Positions 40,139 to 49,726 are shown, counted from the first letter of the stretch. The stretch is 64,000 bases of DNA from Bradyrhizobium diazoefficiens (GCF_018131185.1 NZ_JAFCJE010000005.1:620001-684000); one strand, 5' to 3'. Notes: generated by a model not told the origin, from the letters alone. Program-made: numbers and translations.

Positions 40139-42213
40139 AGCGCCCCCGCGAAGGCGAGCACGGAGCGTGGCGGCGCCTTGCTGTCGCTTCCGGGCGGGAA
40201 GTCGATCGTGTTCAGCTTGGCATCGGTCGTGTTCAGGATCTGCTGCCAGCTCTTGTATTCGGTCATTTTGGGCAATTTGAATGTGATCTCTTCGGGGGCG
40301 GCGTTCAGTACGATAAAGATCGCGGCGCTACCGGGTTCCATCGGTCCCATCACATAGGAGAGAAACCTGCCTTCCGGGAATTTCCAGTCGTTCTCCGTCA
40401 TCTCGTCGCCAGCGGGCGTCAACCACAGCGCGCCGTAGGAGAGGCCGTCCGCCGGCCGCCCGTCGAGCCAGCGATGGCTGCGAAGCTGCGAGAACCGGCG
40501 GCGGATCTGGGCAAGATGAGCGACGAAATCGACCATGTCGTCGCCCTCCTTGCCGAGATTGTCCCAGCCGACCCAGCCGATCTCGTTGTCCTGGCAATAG
40601 GCGTTGTTGTTGCCGGATTGCGAGTTGCCGACCTCGTCGCCGGCGAGGATCAGTGGAACGCCCTGCGCAAGCATCAGACAGGCGAGTACGTTCTTGCGAA
40701 GCTGGCGGCGCAGGCCGATGATTTCAGGATCGTTGGTCGGGCCCTCGACACCGCAATTGTTGCTGTGGTTGTCGTTGGAGCCGTCGCGATTGTCCTCGCC
40801 GTTGGCCGCGTTGTGCTTCTCGTTGTAGCTGAAGAGGTCGGCGAGCGTGAAGCCGTCGTGGACGGTAATGTGGTTGATGCTTGCGCGCGGCCGCCGTCCG
40901 TCATGGTTGAACAAGTCGGAGGACGCTGTCATGCGGCTGGAAATGTCGCCGATCAGGCTGCCTTCGCCGCTCCAGTAGCGGCGCATGGCGCTGCGATAGC
41001 GATCGTTCCATTCCGACCATTGCGAGGGAAATGCGCCGACCTGATAACCGCCGAGGCCGAGGTCCCAGGGCTCGGCGACGAGCTTGACGGTCGCCAGCAC
41101 CGGATCCTGCCGGATCGCGGTCAGGAATGAGATGCCGCGATCAAAGCCGTTCGGGCCCCGCGCGAGCGTGGTGGCGAGGTCGAAGCGGAAGCCGTCGACA
41201 TGGCAGACCTCGACCCAGTATCGCAGCGAGTCCATCACCATCTGCAGCACGCGCGGATGAGTGAGGTTCACCGACGAGCCGCAGCCGGTGAAGTCGTCGT
41301 AATAGCGCGGGTTCTGGCGGTTCAGCCAGTAATAGGAGGCGTTGTCGATGCCGCGGTAGCATAGCGTCGGGCCGAGGTGATTGCCCTCGGCGGTGTGATT
41401 GTAGACGACGTCGAGCATCACCTCGATGCCGGCATCGTGCAGGCGCGCCACCGTGGTGCGGAAGGAGTCGAGCGCGTTGTCCTGGGCATAGCGCGGCTCG
41501 GGGGCGAAAAAAGACAGCGTGTTGTAGCCCCAGTAATTGACGAGCTTCTTCTCCACCAGAATGCGGTCGTCGACGAAGCTGTGCACCGGCAGCAACTCGA
41601 CCGTGGTGACGCCGAGCTTCTTCAGGTGCTCGATCATCGCCGGCGAGGACAGGCCGCCATAGGTGCCCCGCAGGTTCGGCGGCACGTCGTCGCGCTTCTG
41701 CGTCAGACCCTTGACGTGAGCCTCGTAGATGACGGTGTCTTCCCAGGGAATGTTGGGACGGATCTCGCGGCGGCCCCAGTTGAAGGTCTCGTCGACCACG
41801 ACGGCCTTGGGCATGCCGCGCGCGTTGTCGCGGCGGTCGAAGGAGAGATCCTCTCGCGGGCTCCCGGTGCGGTACGCAAAATGCGCATCGCTCCAGACCA
41901 GCCGTCCCGAGAGCCGCTTGGCATAGGGGTCGAGCAGCAGCTTGTTGGCGTTGAAGCGATGGCCGTGCTCGGGCTCATAGGGGCCGTGAACGCGATAGCC
42001 GTAGAGCTGACCGGGCGAGACGTCGTTGAGATAGCCATGCCAGACGTCCTCGGTTTTTTCCGGCAGTTCGATGCGCTCGAGCTCCCGGCGGCCCTGAGTG
42101 TCGAACAGGCAGAGCTCGACCTTCTGTGCGTTGGCGGAGAACAGCGCGAAATTGGTGCCGCGTCCGTCCCAGCTTGCGCCGAGGCGTGCGGGCGATCCAG
42201 CAGTCAGGCGCAT
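40135..42213 (-). CDS. glgX: glycogen debranching enzyme GlgX
   Basis: A protein of 692 residues of the isoamylase/GlgX type. The N-terminal CBM48 domain has PARLGASWDGRGTNFALFSANA. The catalytic barrel has VDGFRFDLATTLARG, KLVAEPWDLGLGGYQVG and ITVHDGFTLADLFSYNEKHN. It removes short alpha-1,6 branches, yielding linear maltodextrins suitable for TreY and MalQ. Three bases separate the glgB stop and this ATG; the end overlaps treZ. The order glgB-glgX-treZ-treY couples branching and debranching with trehalose release. Confidence 0.96.
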   Translation of the reverse strand: MRLTAGSPARLGASWDGRGTNFALFSANAQKVELCLFDTQGRRELERIELPEKTEDVWHGYLNDVSPGQLYGYRVHGPYEPEHGHRFNANKLLLDPYAKRLSGRLVWSDAHFAYRTGSPREDLSFDRRDNARGMPKAVVVDETFNWGRREIRPNIPWEDTVIYEAHVKGLTQKRDDVPPNLRGTYGGLSSPAMIEHLKKLGVTTVELLPVHSFVDDRILVEKKLVNYWGYNTLSFFAPEPRYAQDNALDSFRTTVARLHDAGIEVMLDVVYNHTAEGNHLGPTLCYRGIDNASYYWLNRQNPRYYDDFTGCGSSVNLTHPRVLQMVMDSLRYWVEVCHVDGFRFDLATTLARGPNGFDRGISFLTAIRQDPVLATVKLVAEPWDLGLGGYQVGAFPSQWSEWNDRYRSAMRRYWSGEGSLIGDISSRMTASSDLFNHDGRRPRASINHITVHDGFTLADLFSYNEKHNAANGEDNRDGSNDNHSNNCGVEGPTNDPEIIGLRRQLRKNVLACLMLAQGVPLILAGDEVGNSQSGNNNAYCQDNEIGWVGWDNLGKEGDDMVDFVAHLAQIRRRFSQLRSHRWLDGRPADGLSYGALWLTPAGDEMTENDWKFPEGRFLSYVMGPMEPGSAAIFIVLNAAPEEITFKLPKMTEYKSWQQILNTTDAKLNTIDFPPGSDSKAPPRSVLAFAGAL

Positions 42214-42216
42214 GTG

Positions 42217-44355
42217 TCAGCTTTCCGGAACGAGGAAGATCGCGGCAAGCGGTGGAATGGTGAGGCGGATTTCGCCGCCCTCGGCATGGACCTCGCCGAT
42301 GTTCCCGACATTGCTGCCGCCATAATGGGCGGAATCCGAGTTGAGCACTTCCTTCCACTTGCCGCCAAAGGGAACGCGGACCCGATAGTTCTGGTAGACG
42401 TTCGGCGAGAAGTTGACGATCACCATGCATCGCGCGTGCTCGTCAAATCCCTTGCGCAGCCAGGCGAATACGTTGCGATTGGCATCGTCCGTGATCAGCC
42501 ATTCGAAGCCGGCCTGGTCGCAGTCCATCTGATGCAGCGCCGGCACCGCGCGGTAGAGCCGGTTGAGGTCGCGGATCAGTGCCTGGATGCCGGAATGGTA
42601 TTTGTACTCGAGCAAGTGCCAGTCGAGCGACTGGTCGTGATTCCATTCGCGACTCTGTGCGATTTCGGCGCCCATGAACAACAGCTTCTTGCCGGGATGG
42701 CCGAACATGAAGCTGTAATAGGCGCGCAAGTTCGCAAAGCGCTGCCATTCGTCGCCGGGCATGCGGCCGAGGATCGAGCGCTTGCCGTGCACGACTTCGT
42801 CGTGCGAGAGCGGCAGGATGAAGTTTTCCGAGAAGGCGTAGTGCAGGCCGAACAGGATGTCGCCGTGATGGTGCTTGCGGTGGATCGGATCCTTGCTGAT
42901 GTAGTTCAGCGTATCGTGCATCCAGCCCATGTTCCACTTGTAGCCGAAGCCGAGCCCGCCAAATTCGACGGGGCGCGAGACCTGCGGCCAGGCGGTGGAT
43001 TCTTCCGCAGCCGTGGTGGCCTGCGGGAAGCGGGCGAACAGTTCGGTGTTGAAGCGCCGCAGGAAGTTGATGGCCTCGATGTTCTCGCGGCCGCCATACT
43101 GGTTTGGAACCCAGGCGCCCGGCGGGCGGCTGTAGTCGAGATAGAGCATGGATGCCACCGCATCGACGCGCAGCCCGTCGATGGCGTAGCGCTCCAGCCA
43201 GAACAGGGCGTTCGACACCAGGAAGTTCGTCACTTCGGTGCGGCCGTAATTGTAGATCAGCGTGCCCCAGTCGAGGTGACGGCCCTGCAGCGGGTTGGCG
43301 TGCTCATACAGCGCGGTGCCGTCGAAACTGCCGAGCCCGTGCGGATCGTCCGGGAAGTGCCCGGGTACCCAGTCGAGCAACACGCCGACGCCTTCGCGGT
43401 GGCAGGCATCGACCAGGGCGGCAAAATCTTCCGGCGTGCCGAAGCGGCTGGTCGGCGCATAGAGGCCGGTCGGCTGATAGCCCCAGGAGCCGTCGAACGG
43501 ATGCTCGCTCACGGGCAGGAATTCGAGATGGGTAAAACCCATGTCGCGCGCATAGGCCGGCAGCTGCTCGGCCAGCTCGCGATAGGTCAGCCATTCCTCG
43601 CCGTTCTTGCGGCGCCATGAGCCGAGATGAACCTCGTAGATCGACATCGGCGCCGACAGCGCGTTGATACCGTCGGGTGCCGGGCGCGGCCGCGGCAGAT
43701 GCGCCTCGTCGAACACGATGGAGGCCGTCTTCGGCCGCATTTCGCTGGCGAACGCCATGGGGTCCGACTTCAACGGCAGCAGATGGCCATGCGGCCCGAT
43801 GATCTCGAACTTGTAGTGATCGCCAGCCTTGGCATGCGGGATGAACAATTCCCAATAGCCGGCGCCGCGCACCCGCATGGGATGGCGCCGCCCGTCCCAG
43901 AAATTGAAATCGCCGACCACGGACACGCGCCGCGCATTCGGCGCCAGCACGACGAAGCCGATGCCATCGACGCCTTCGTGCCGCATCGGGTGAGCGCCGA
44001 GCTTGTCATACAGGCGCTGGTGGGTGCCTTCGCCGAGCAGGTAAAGGTCGAAATCGGTCAGGATCGGCGGAAAGCGATAGGCGTCCTCGAACTCGACGAC
44101 GTTGCCGCCGAATTTTGCGCGGAGCTGATAGTGCTTGGAGCCGTTGGGCAGGGCGCCGACGAACAGCCCGGCATCGTGCACGCGGTCGAGCGAGGCGACT
44201 TCACCATGTTCACCGACCGCCTCGACATTGGAGGCTTCGGGCAGAAACGCGCGGACCACGCTCTTGCCGCCTTCGGGGTGCAGCCCGAGATAGTGGAAAG
44301 GGTCGGAGTGGCGGCCCTCGATGATCGCGTAGGCCTCGGCAGGCAGTTTAGGCAT
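42217..44355 (-). CDS. glgB: 1,4-alpha-glucan branching enzyme
   Basis: A protein of 712 residues with the bacterial GlgB layout. An N-terminal domain (DPFHYLGLHPEGGKSVVRAFLPEA) is followed by CBM48 and a GH13 barrel with YEVHLGSWRR, IDGLRVDAVASMLYLDYSR, TAAEESTAWPQVSRP and PLSHDEVVHGKRS. It makes alpha-1,6 branches in glycogen. Its ATG lies 8 bp inside the end of the treS-maltokinase gene. All catalytic regions look intact. In a GlgE-type pathway it branches the glucan that GlgE elongates. Confidence 0.97.
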   Translation of the reverse strand: MPKLPAEAYAIIEGRHSDPFHYLGLHPEGGKSVVRAFLPEASNVEAVGEHGEVASLDRVHDAGLFVGALPNGSKHYQLRAKFGGNVVEFEDAYRFPPILTDFDLYLLGEGTHQRLYDKLGAHPMRHEGVDGIGFVVLAPNARRVSVVGDFNFWDGRRHPMRVRGAGYWELFIPHAKAGDHYKFEIIGPHGHLLPLKSDPMAFASEMRPKTASIVFDEAHLPRPRPAPDGINALSAPMSIYEVHLGSWRRKNGEEWLTYRELAEQLPAYARDMGFTHLEFLPVSEHPFDGSWGYQPTGLYAPTSRFGTPEDFAALVDACHREGVGVLLDWVPGHFPDDPHGLGSFDGTALYEHANPLQGRHLDWGTLIYNYGRTEVTNFLVSNALFWLERYAIDGLRVDAVASMLYLDYSRPPGAWVPNQYGGRENIEAINFLRRFNTELFARFPQATTAAEESTAWPQVSRPVEFGGLGFGYKWNMGWMHDTLNYISKDPIHRKHHHGDILFGLHYAFSENFILPLSHDEVVHGKRSILGRMPGDEWQRFANLRAYYSFMFGHPGKKLLFMGAEIAQSREWNHDQSLDWHLLEYKYHSGIQALIRDLNRLYRAVPALHQMDCDQAGFEWLITDDANRNVFAWLRKGFDEHARCMVIVNFSPNVYQNYRVRVPFGGKWKEVLNSDSAHYGGSNVGNIGEVHAEGGEIRLTIPPLAAIFLVPES

Positions 44356-47300
44356 GGGCTTCGCTCTCGGTGCTGGACAGAATGCGAAGCAGTCCGGTCA
44401 GCGGCGCATGGAGCCCCTCAGGCCGGTGGGACAGCTCGTACTCTACTTCATTGAACGCATGATCAAGCAAAAAGAACCTCAACAGGCCTTCCGCGGATTG
44501 CGGATCTTCCGGCCAAAGCCGCCGGTCGGTCATGGCGTCGCGATAAGCGGACAGGAAGGTTGCGGCGGCGCGCTCGCGCCATTCGTCGAGCGCGGCCGTG
44601 AGCCGGCCTTGCTCGTCGGAGGCTCCCGTGAGTGCGCGGCTCAGCGCTGCGTTGACCGAAACATCGATCGAACGGATCAGGCCGGCAACGTCGCGCGCGG
44701 CGGGCAGCTTGCGCCGCTTATCGGCCAGCGGCTGGCGCGGGTCGCCGTCGAAGTCGATGATGAAGATATCGTCCTTCACGATCAGAGTTTGCCCGAGGCG
44801 GAAGTCGCCATGATGACGGATGTTCAGCCCGCCGATCCCGGAAGGCAATAGCGCATCGAGGTGGTCGGGCAGGGTCGTGCGGACTGCGGCGAGCCGGTCG
44901 ATCAGCGGCCGGTCCGCCTCCCGCAGGCCGTCGCGGATGTCCGCCAGCCGCTCGAAAACCCGTTCGGCCCGCGCCTTGAGGTCGGACACACATCGTTTGA
45001 CGTGCGCAGGGCCGACCGGCTCCGGAGCGAGATCCTTCGTCTTCGCCGCCGCCAGGGCGACGTGCATCTCGGCGAGCCGCCTGCCGATCTGCGCGATGAA
45101 ATGCAGATAGGGCGCCTGCTCCTGCGTCTCGCGGGGTGCTTCGCCCGCCGACAACACGCGCTGCTCGTCGATATAGCGATCGAGATAACCCGTAGTCACG
45201 GTCCAGCCGTCCCCCTGGTTCTCGACATAGGCATGCAGCACGCCCAGCGCGCTGCGCTGATCGCCCTCGACCAGCTCGACGCTGCCGAGCAGCGCCGGCG
45301 TATTGGCAAAGCGCGCGACCTCCGTCAGATAATGGCCGATCTCGATCTCGGGATTGATGCCGCTTTCGAGCTGACGATAGAGCTTGGCGACGTACTGGTT
45401 GTCGACCAGCGCGGTGCTGTTCGACTGCTCGATCGCACGGATGCGTTCGGGCTCCTTGATGGTGTAGTCGGCGAACCGGCTGGTGGCCTTGAACTCGAGC
45501 CGCAGATTGTTCTCCTCAACCACCAAATTTTGCGACAGGTTGCGCAGGAACAGGCCGATGAAGATCTGGTCGGTCGCGACGTCGAGCAGCGTGCCTTCGC
45601 GTGCACCCTGGCGCACGGCAGCGAGCGCCTTGGGGTTGAATCGCTCCCGATCGAAGCGCACCCACTCGATCTGCATGGGGAGCACGTAACGCCGTGCGAC
45701 GTCTTGGTCCGTCCTCTCAAAGAACGCGATCCAGGGCCTGTTGTCGCCGATATCGCAGAACGGCACGGCCGAGGTCAGCGTGGTCTTGATCTGCTTGGGA
45801 TTATGCTCGGGATACCACCGTGTCCGTGACAAAAAGCCCGGCAGCACGTCACGCTCGAACACGCCGCGCTCGCGGGCGAGCGATACCCAGTTGGAATTCA
45901 CCGGCACCACCAGCGTCTCGAACTCCGGCACCGCGCGCGGCGTCACCGGCTCGGACTTGTCGCGCTCCTGGAGCTGGAACCAGTAGAAGCCGTAGGGCCC
46001 CAGCGTGATCATGTAAGGCAGCTCGCCGATCGCGGGGAAGCGGGTGCGGCCGAGCATCTCCTGCGGGATGCGGTCCTTCCACGGCGACAGGTCGAGCTCG
46101 GTCGCCTGCGCGGCACGCGACAGATTGGCGACGCACAGGATCACCTCGTCGTGATACTGGCGGACATAGGCCAGCACGGCGCGGTTGGCCGGGCGGATGA
46201 AGGTCATGGTGCCGCGGCCGAAGGCGAGCGTCGACTTGCGCACCGAGATCAGCCGCTTGGTGGCGCTGAGCAACGAGGACAGGCTGCGCGACTGCGCCTC
46301 CACGTTCACCGACTCGTAGCCGTAGACCGGGTCCATGATCAGCGGCGCGTAGAGGCGGGCCGGGTCGCAGCGGGAGAAGCCGCCATTGCGGTCCGGACTC
46401 CACTGCATCGGCGTGCGCACGCCGTTGCGGTCGCCGAGATAGATGTTGTCGCCCATCCCGATCTCATCGCCGTAATAGATGATCGGCGTGCCGGGGAAGG
46501 ACAGCAGCAGCGAGTTCATCAACTCGATCTTGCGCCGGTCGTTGTCCATCAGTGGCGCGAGCCGCCGGCGGATGCCGACATTGATGCGCGCGCGCGGGTC
46601 GTTGGCGTAGGTGGTCCAGAGATAGTCGCGCTCGACGTCGGTGACCATCTCCAGCGTCAGCTCGTCATGATTGCGCAGGAACAGCGCCCACTGGCAGCTC
46701 GCCGGAATGTCCGGCGTCTGGCGCAGGATGTCCGTGATCGGAAAGCGGTCCTCCTGGGCGATCGCCATGTAGATGCGCGGCATCAGCGGGAAATGATAGG
46801 CCATGTGGCATTCGTCGCCGCGGCCGAAATATTCCTGCACGTCCTCCGGCCATTGATTGGCCTCGGCGAGCAGCAGCTTGCCCTTGGAGTAGGAGTCCAG
46901 CTCGTGGCGCAGACGCTTGATGATGGCGTGCGTCTCGGGGAGATTCTCGTTGTTGGTGCCGTCGCGTTCGCACAGATAGGGAATCGCGTCCAGGCGGAAG
47001 CCGTCCACGCCGGCATCCAGCCAGCGCTTCATCACCTGGATCAGCGCGGAGACCACGCGCGGATTGTCGAAATTGAGGTCCGGCTGGTGCGAGAAGAACC
47101 GGTGCCAGTAGAACGCCCCGGCCTCGTGATCCCAGGTCCAGTTCGACTTCTCGGTGTCGGTGAAGATGATGCGCGTGCCCTGATATTTCTGGTCAGTGTC
47201 GCTCCAGACATACCAGTTGCGGGCGCTCGAGCCGGGATGGCTGCGGCGCGCGCGCTTGAACCATTTGTGCTGGTCCGAGGTGTGGTTGACGACGAGCTCG

Positions 47301-47641
47301 GTGATGACGCGCAAGCCGCGCTTCTGCGCTTCCTGGATGAAGCGCTTGAAGTCCTTCATCGTCCCGAAATCGGGATTGACCGAGCCGTAATCGGCGATGT
47401 CGTAGCCGTCGTCGCGGCCGGGCGAGGGGTAGAACGGCAACAGCCACAGCGCGGTGACGCCGAGCTCCTGCAGATAGGGCAGCTTCTCGGTCAATCCGGC
47501 GAAGTCGCCGATGCCGTCATTGTTGCTGTCGGCGAAGGCCTTGACGTGGAGCTGGTAGATGATGGCGTCCTTGTACCAGAGCTCATCCACGATCTCGGCA
47601 GACTCGGCCTTCTTGGTGTCGACGGAAGATAGAACATTCAT
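44348..47641 (-). CDS. treS: trehalose synthase fused to maltokinase
   Basis: A fusion protein of 1097 residues. Residues about 20-560 are TreS (GH13), which interconverts maltose and trehalose: YKDAIIYQLHVKAFADSNNDG, DGFRLDAIPYLCERDG, LLLAEANQWPEDVQEYF, FLRNHDELTLEMVTD. Residues about 590-1090 are a maltokinase with the phosphotransferase-like site HHGDFRLGQTL and IIDFDGDPRQPLADKRRKLPAARDVAGLIRS, making maltose-1-phosphate from maltose and ATP. Fusion channels trehalose to the GlgE donor. The ATG at 47641 has AAGGGG upstream; an open frame continues to 47722 into glgE. The gene starts 12 bp after the glgE-like stop and overlaps glgB by 8 bp. Confidence 0.95.
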   Translation of the reverse strand: MNVLSSVDTKKAESAEIVDELWYKDAIIYQLHVKAFADSNNDGIGDFAGLTEKLPYLQELGVTALWLLPFYPSPGRDDGYDIADYGSVNPDFGTMKDFKRFIQEAQKRGLRVITELVVNHTSDQHKWFKRARRSHPGSSARNWYVWSDTDQKYQGTRIIFTDTEKSNWTWDHEAGAFYWHRFFSHQPDLNFDNPRVVSALIQVMKRWLDAGVDGFRLDAIPYLCERDGTNNENLPETHAIIKRLRHELDSYSKGKLLLAEANQWPEDVQEYFGRGDECHMAYHFPLMPRIYMAIAQEDRFPITDILRQTPDIPASCQWALFLRNHDELTLEMVTDVERDYLWTTYANDPRARINVGIRRRLAPLMDNDRRKIELMNSLLLSFPGTPIIYYGDEIGMGDNIYLGDRNGVRTPMQWSPDRNGGFSRCDPARLYAPLIMDPVYGYESVNVEAQSRSLSSLLSATKRLISVRKSTLAFGRGTMTFIRPANRAVLAYVRQYHDEVILCVANLSRAAQATELDLSPWKDRIPQEMLGRTRFPAIGELPYMITLGPYGFYWFQLQERDKSEPVTPRAVPEFETLVVPVNSNWVSLARERGVFERDVLPGFLSRTRWYPEHNPKQIKTTLTSAVPFCDIGDNRPWIAFFERTDQDVARRYVLPMQIEWVRFDRERFNPKALAAVRQGAREGTLLDVATDQIFIGLFLRNLSQNLVVEENNLRLEFKATSRFADYTIKEPERIRAIEQSNSTALVDNQYVAKLYRQLESGINPEIEIGHYLTEVARFANTPALLGSVELVEGDQRSALGVLHAYVENQGDGWTVTTGYLDRYIDEQRVLSAGEAPRETQEQAPYLHFIAQIGRRLAEMHVALAAAKTKDLAPEPVGPAHVKRCVSDLKARAERVFERLADIRDGLREADRPLIDRLAAVRTTLPDHLDALLPSGIGGLNIRHHGDFRLGQTLIVKDDIFIIDFDGDPRQPLADKRRKLPAARDVAGLIRSIDVSVNAALSRALTGASDEQGRLTAALDEWRERAAATFLSAYRDAMTDRRLWPEDPQSAEGLLRFFLLDHAFNEVEYELSHRPEGLHAPLTGLLRILSSTESEAHA

Positions 47642-47652
47642 GGCGTGGCCCC

Positions 47653-49599
47653 TTACGCCAGGCAGCGGAACAGATGCGCCGGATCGCGGTCGGGATCGAT
47701 GCGTAACCTGATCCCGCCCCACTCGATGCGGGACCGTTCGCCGGTGAGGAGGTTTTCGAGTGTCGTCACATGGTGTCGCTGCCCGCCGGCGTCAACCGTG
47801 ACGTCGCCGAGCGGCAGCCAGCATTCGCGCGCGTGGCCTGAGAGCGCGATCACGATCACGACCGTGTTGGCGGGCTCGGCCGCCGCCTTGACGAAGGCGA
47901 TCGTCTCGCCGTCTTCGATGCCGAGAAAGCGCAAGTTCGCGGTCTGCTGAAGCGCGGCGTTGTCGTTGCGGATGCGATTGAGTGCTGCAATGTAGTCCTT
48001 GATGTTGCCTGGCTTGTCCCAGTCGCGCTGCTTGATCTGGTATTTCTCGGAATCGAGATATTCCTCGCGGCCGGGGATCGCCTCGTGTTCGAGCAGCTCG
48101 AACCCGCTGTAAACGCCGTAGCTGCCCGATAAGCTCGCCGCCAGCGCGACGCGTGACTTGAACGCCCAGGCTTCTCCGCCCTGGAGATGATAGGGCAGCA
48201 GATCGGGCGTGTTGACGAACAGGTTTGGGCGGTAGAAGTCGCGCTCGGGATAGCGCGTCATCTCGCCGAGATATTGCTCCAGCTCCCAGCGCGAGGTGCG
48301 CCAGGGGAAATAGGTGAAGGACTGCGCAAAGCCGAGCTTGGCGAGGCCCTTCATCAGCTTCGACCGCGCAAAGGTCTTGGAGAACAGGATCACTTCGGGA
48401 TGCCGCCGGCGGATGTCGCAGATCAGCCAGTCCCAGAACGCAATCGGCGCAGTGTCGTGGTTGTCGATGGCGAAGATGGTGACGCCATGGTCGATCCAGA
48501 ACAGCATGGCATCGCGAAGGGCGTTCCACAGGCCGACGCGGTCGACCGAGGCGAAATCCGGGATCACGATGTCGGAATAGGGTCCATCCACCGTCCGCAC
48601 CGAGCGGTCCGGCCGCCATTTGAACCATTCCGGATGCTGCGTCAGCCAGGGATGGTCCGGCGAGCATTGCACGGCGAAATCGAGCGCCAGCTCAACGCCG
48701 TATTCCAGGCAGGTTGCGACCAGCGCGCGAAAATCCTCGATGGTGCCGAGCTCGGGATGCAATGCATCGTGGCCGCCCTCGGCGGCTCCGATGGCATAGG
48801 GCGAGCCGGGTTCGCCTTCGGTCGCCACCGGCGCATTGTTGCGACCCTTGCGGCGGTGACGGCCGATCGGGTGGATCGGCGTGAAATAGAGCACGTCAAA
48901 ACCCATCGCCGCGATATCGGGCACGCGGGCGATGCAGTCGCGGAGCGTGCCGTGCCGGCCGGGGATCCGGCTCTGGCTGCGCGGCATCATCTGATACCAG
49001 GCGCCAAACCGCGCCCTGTCGCGGTCGACGCTCAGCGGGAAGGGCTGTGAGTGGGTGAGGTCAGGCCGGGACTGGCTCTCGGCCATGGCATCGCCGAGCT
49101 CGGTCGCAAGCAGCGAGGTGACGTCGCCGGTTTGAAGATAATCCTCGCATTGCCTGACGATGATCTCTGCTGCGGCCTGCGGCGCGCCATGCGCCTTGGT
49201 CAGGAGCCCGGCACCCTCGATGGCATCGAGGCTGACATCGGCGCCGGTTCGCTGCTTGCGCACGACCCCATGGGACCAGGTGGCGAACTCGTCGGTCCAG
49301 GCCTCGACCGCATAGACGTAGTGCCCGGGCTCGGCCGGCGTGAACGCACCGGACCAGCGGTCATTGCCATGATGGATCATCGGCTCGCGCCGCCAGTCCC
49401 GGTCCTGCTCAGGACGCCAGAGCAGCGCGGCGCTGACCACGGCCTCGCCATCGCGGTAAACATCGGCCCACACCTCGACCCGTTCGCCCGCGATCCGCTT
49501 CACGGCGAAGCGGCCGCCATCGATCGCGGGATAGACGTCTTCGATGAGGAAAGCGCTGCCGGCTGCGGCACTTTCGACAGTTTGAATTGTCTTGTTCAC
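47653..49599 (-). CDS. GlgE-like maltosyltransferase homologue with altered active site
   Basis: 648 residues with GlgE domain order: beta domain (VEVWADVYRDGEAVVSAALLW), helical insert, then a GH13 barrel (ARFGAWYQMMPRS, VLYFTPIHPIGRHRRKGRNN). True GlgE adds maltose from maltose-1-phosphate to alpha-glucans. The nucleophile Asp379 is kept (FAIDNHDTAP), as is Asp466 (VNTPDLL), but the general acid/base Glu, 29 residues on in GlgE, is Lys408 (LFSKTFARSK instead of the usual AEAFTRP), and the Arg two residues before the nucleophile is Ala377. The start is a GTG at 49599. It heads the operon. It may be inactive, altered in reaction, or regulatory. Fold assignment is firm; activity is doubtful. 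Confidence 0.8.
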   Translation of the reverse strand: MNKTIQTVESAAAGSAFLIEDVYPAIDGGRFAVKRIAGERVEVWADVYRDGEAVVSAALLWRPEQDRDWRREPMIHHGNDRWSGAFTPAEPGHYVYAVEAWTDEFATWSHGVVRKQRTGADVSLDAIEGAGLLTKAHGAPQAAAEIIVRQCEDYLQTGDVTSLLATELGDAMAESQSRPDLTHSQPFPLSVDRDRARFGAWYQMMPRSQSRIPGRHGTLRDCIARVPDIAAMGFDVLYFTPIHPIGRHRRKGRNNAPVATEGEPGSPYAIGAAEGGHDALHPELGTIEDFRALVATCLEYGVELALDFAVQCSPDHPWLTQHPEWFKWRPDRSVRTVDGPYSDIVIPDFASVDRVGLWNALRDAMLFWIDHGVTIFAIDNHDTAPIAFWDWLICDIRRRHPEVILFSKTFARSKLMKGLAKLGFAQSFTYFPWRTSRWELEQYLGEMTRYPERDFYRPNLFVNTPDLLPYHLQGGEAWAFKSRVALAASLSGSYGVYSGFELLEHEAIPGREEYLDSEKYQIKQRDWDKPGNIKDYIAALNRIRNDNAALQQTANLRFLGIEDGETIAFVKAAAEPANTVVIVIALSGHARECWLPLGDVTVDAGGQRHHVTTLENLLTGERSRIEWGGIRLRIDPDRDPAHLFRCLA

Positions 49600-49690
49600 G
49601 GTGATGCCATTGACAAGAAAGCAGGAGCCCGTTTCCCTTGTCGGGAACCTACGCTTGATACCTATATAGAAAGCCGCTTGTGTGTCATTA

Positions 49691-49726
49691 GTTCCCCCTG
49701 GGAACGGCAGGCAGGGTCTGTGAGTT
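49691..49726. promoter_or_regulatory. divergent promoter region between glgE-like gene and malQ
   Basis: GTTCCC-CCT-GGGAAC at 49691-49705 is a 6-bp inverted repeat that places a GGAAC on each strand. On the + strand GGAAC (49701-49705) is followed after 17 nt by AGTT (49723-49726), a plausible EcfG promoter for malQ. On the - strand only GCTT occurs at the right distance, so an EcfG promoter for the operon is weak. The surrounding 205 bp hold no gene. Confidence 0.4.

Noticed and set aside
41377..43620. Long plus-strand open frame opposite glgX and glgB, with similar frames opposite kdpD (27552-30149) and ligD (32813-34471)
   Set aside because: All are antisense to well-supported enzymes and show only low-complexity composition.
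49644..49668. GGAAC at 49644-49648 as another EcfG promoter
   Set aside because: No CGTT-like -10 at 16-17 nt; the sequence there is TATA.
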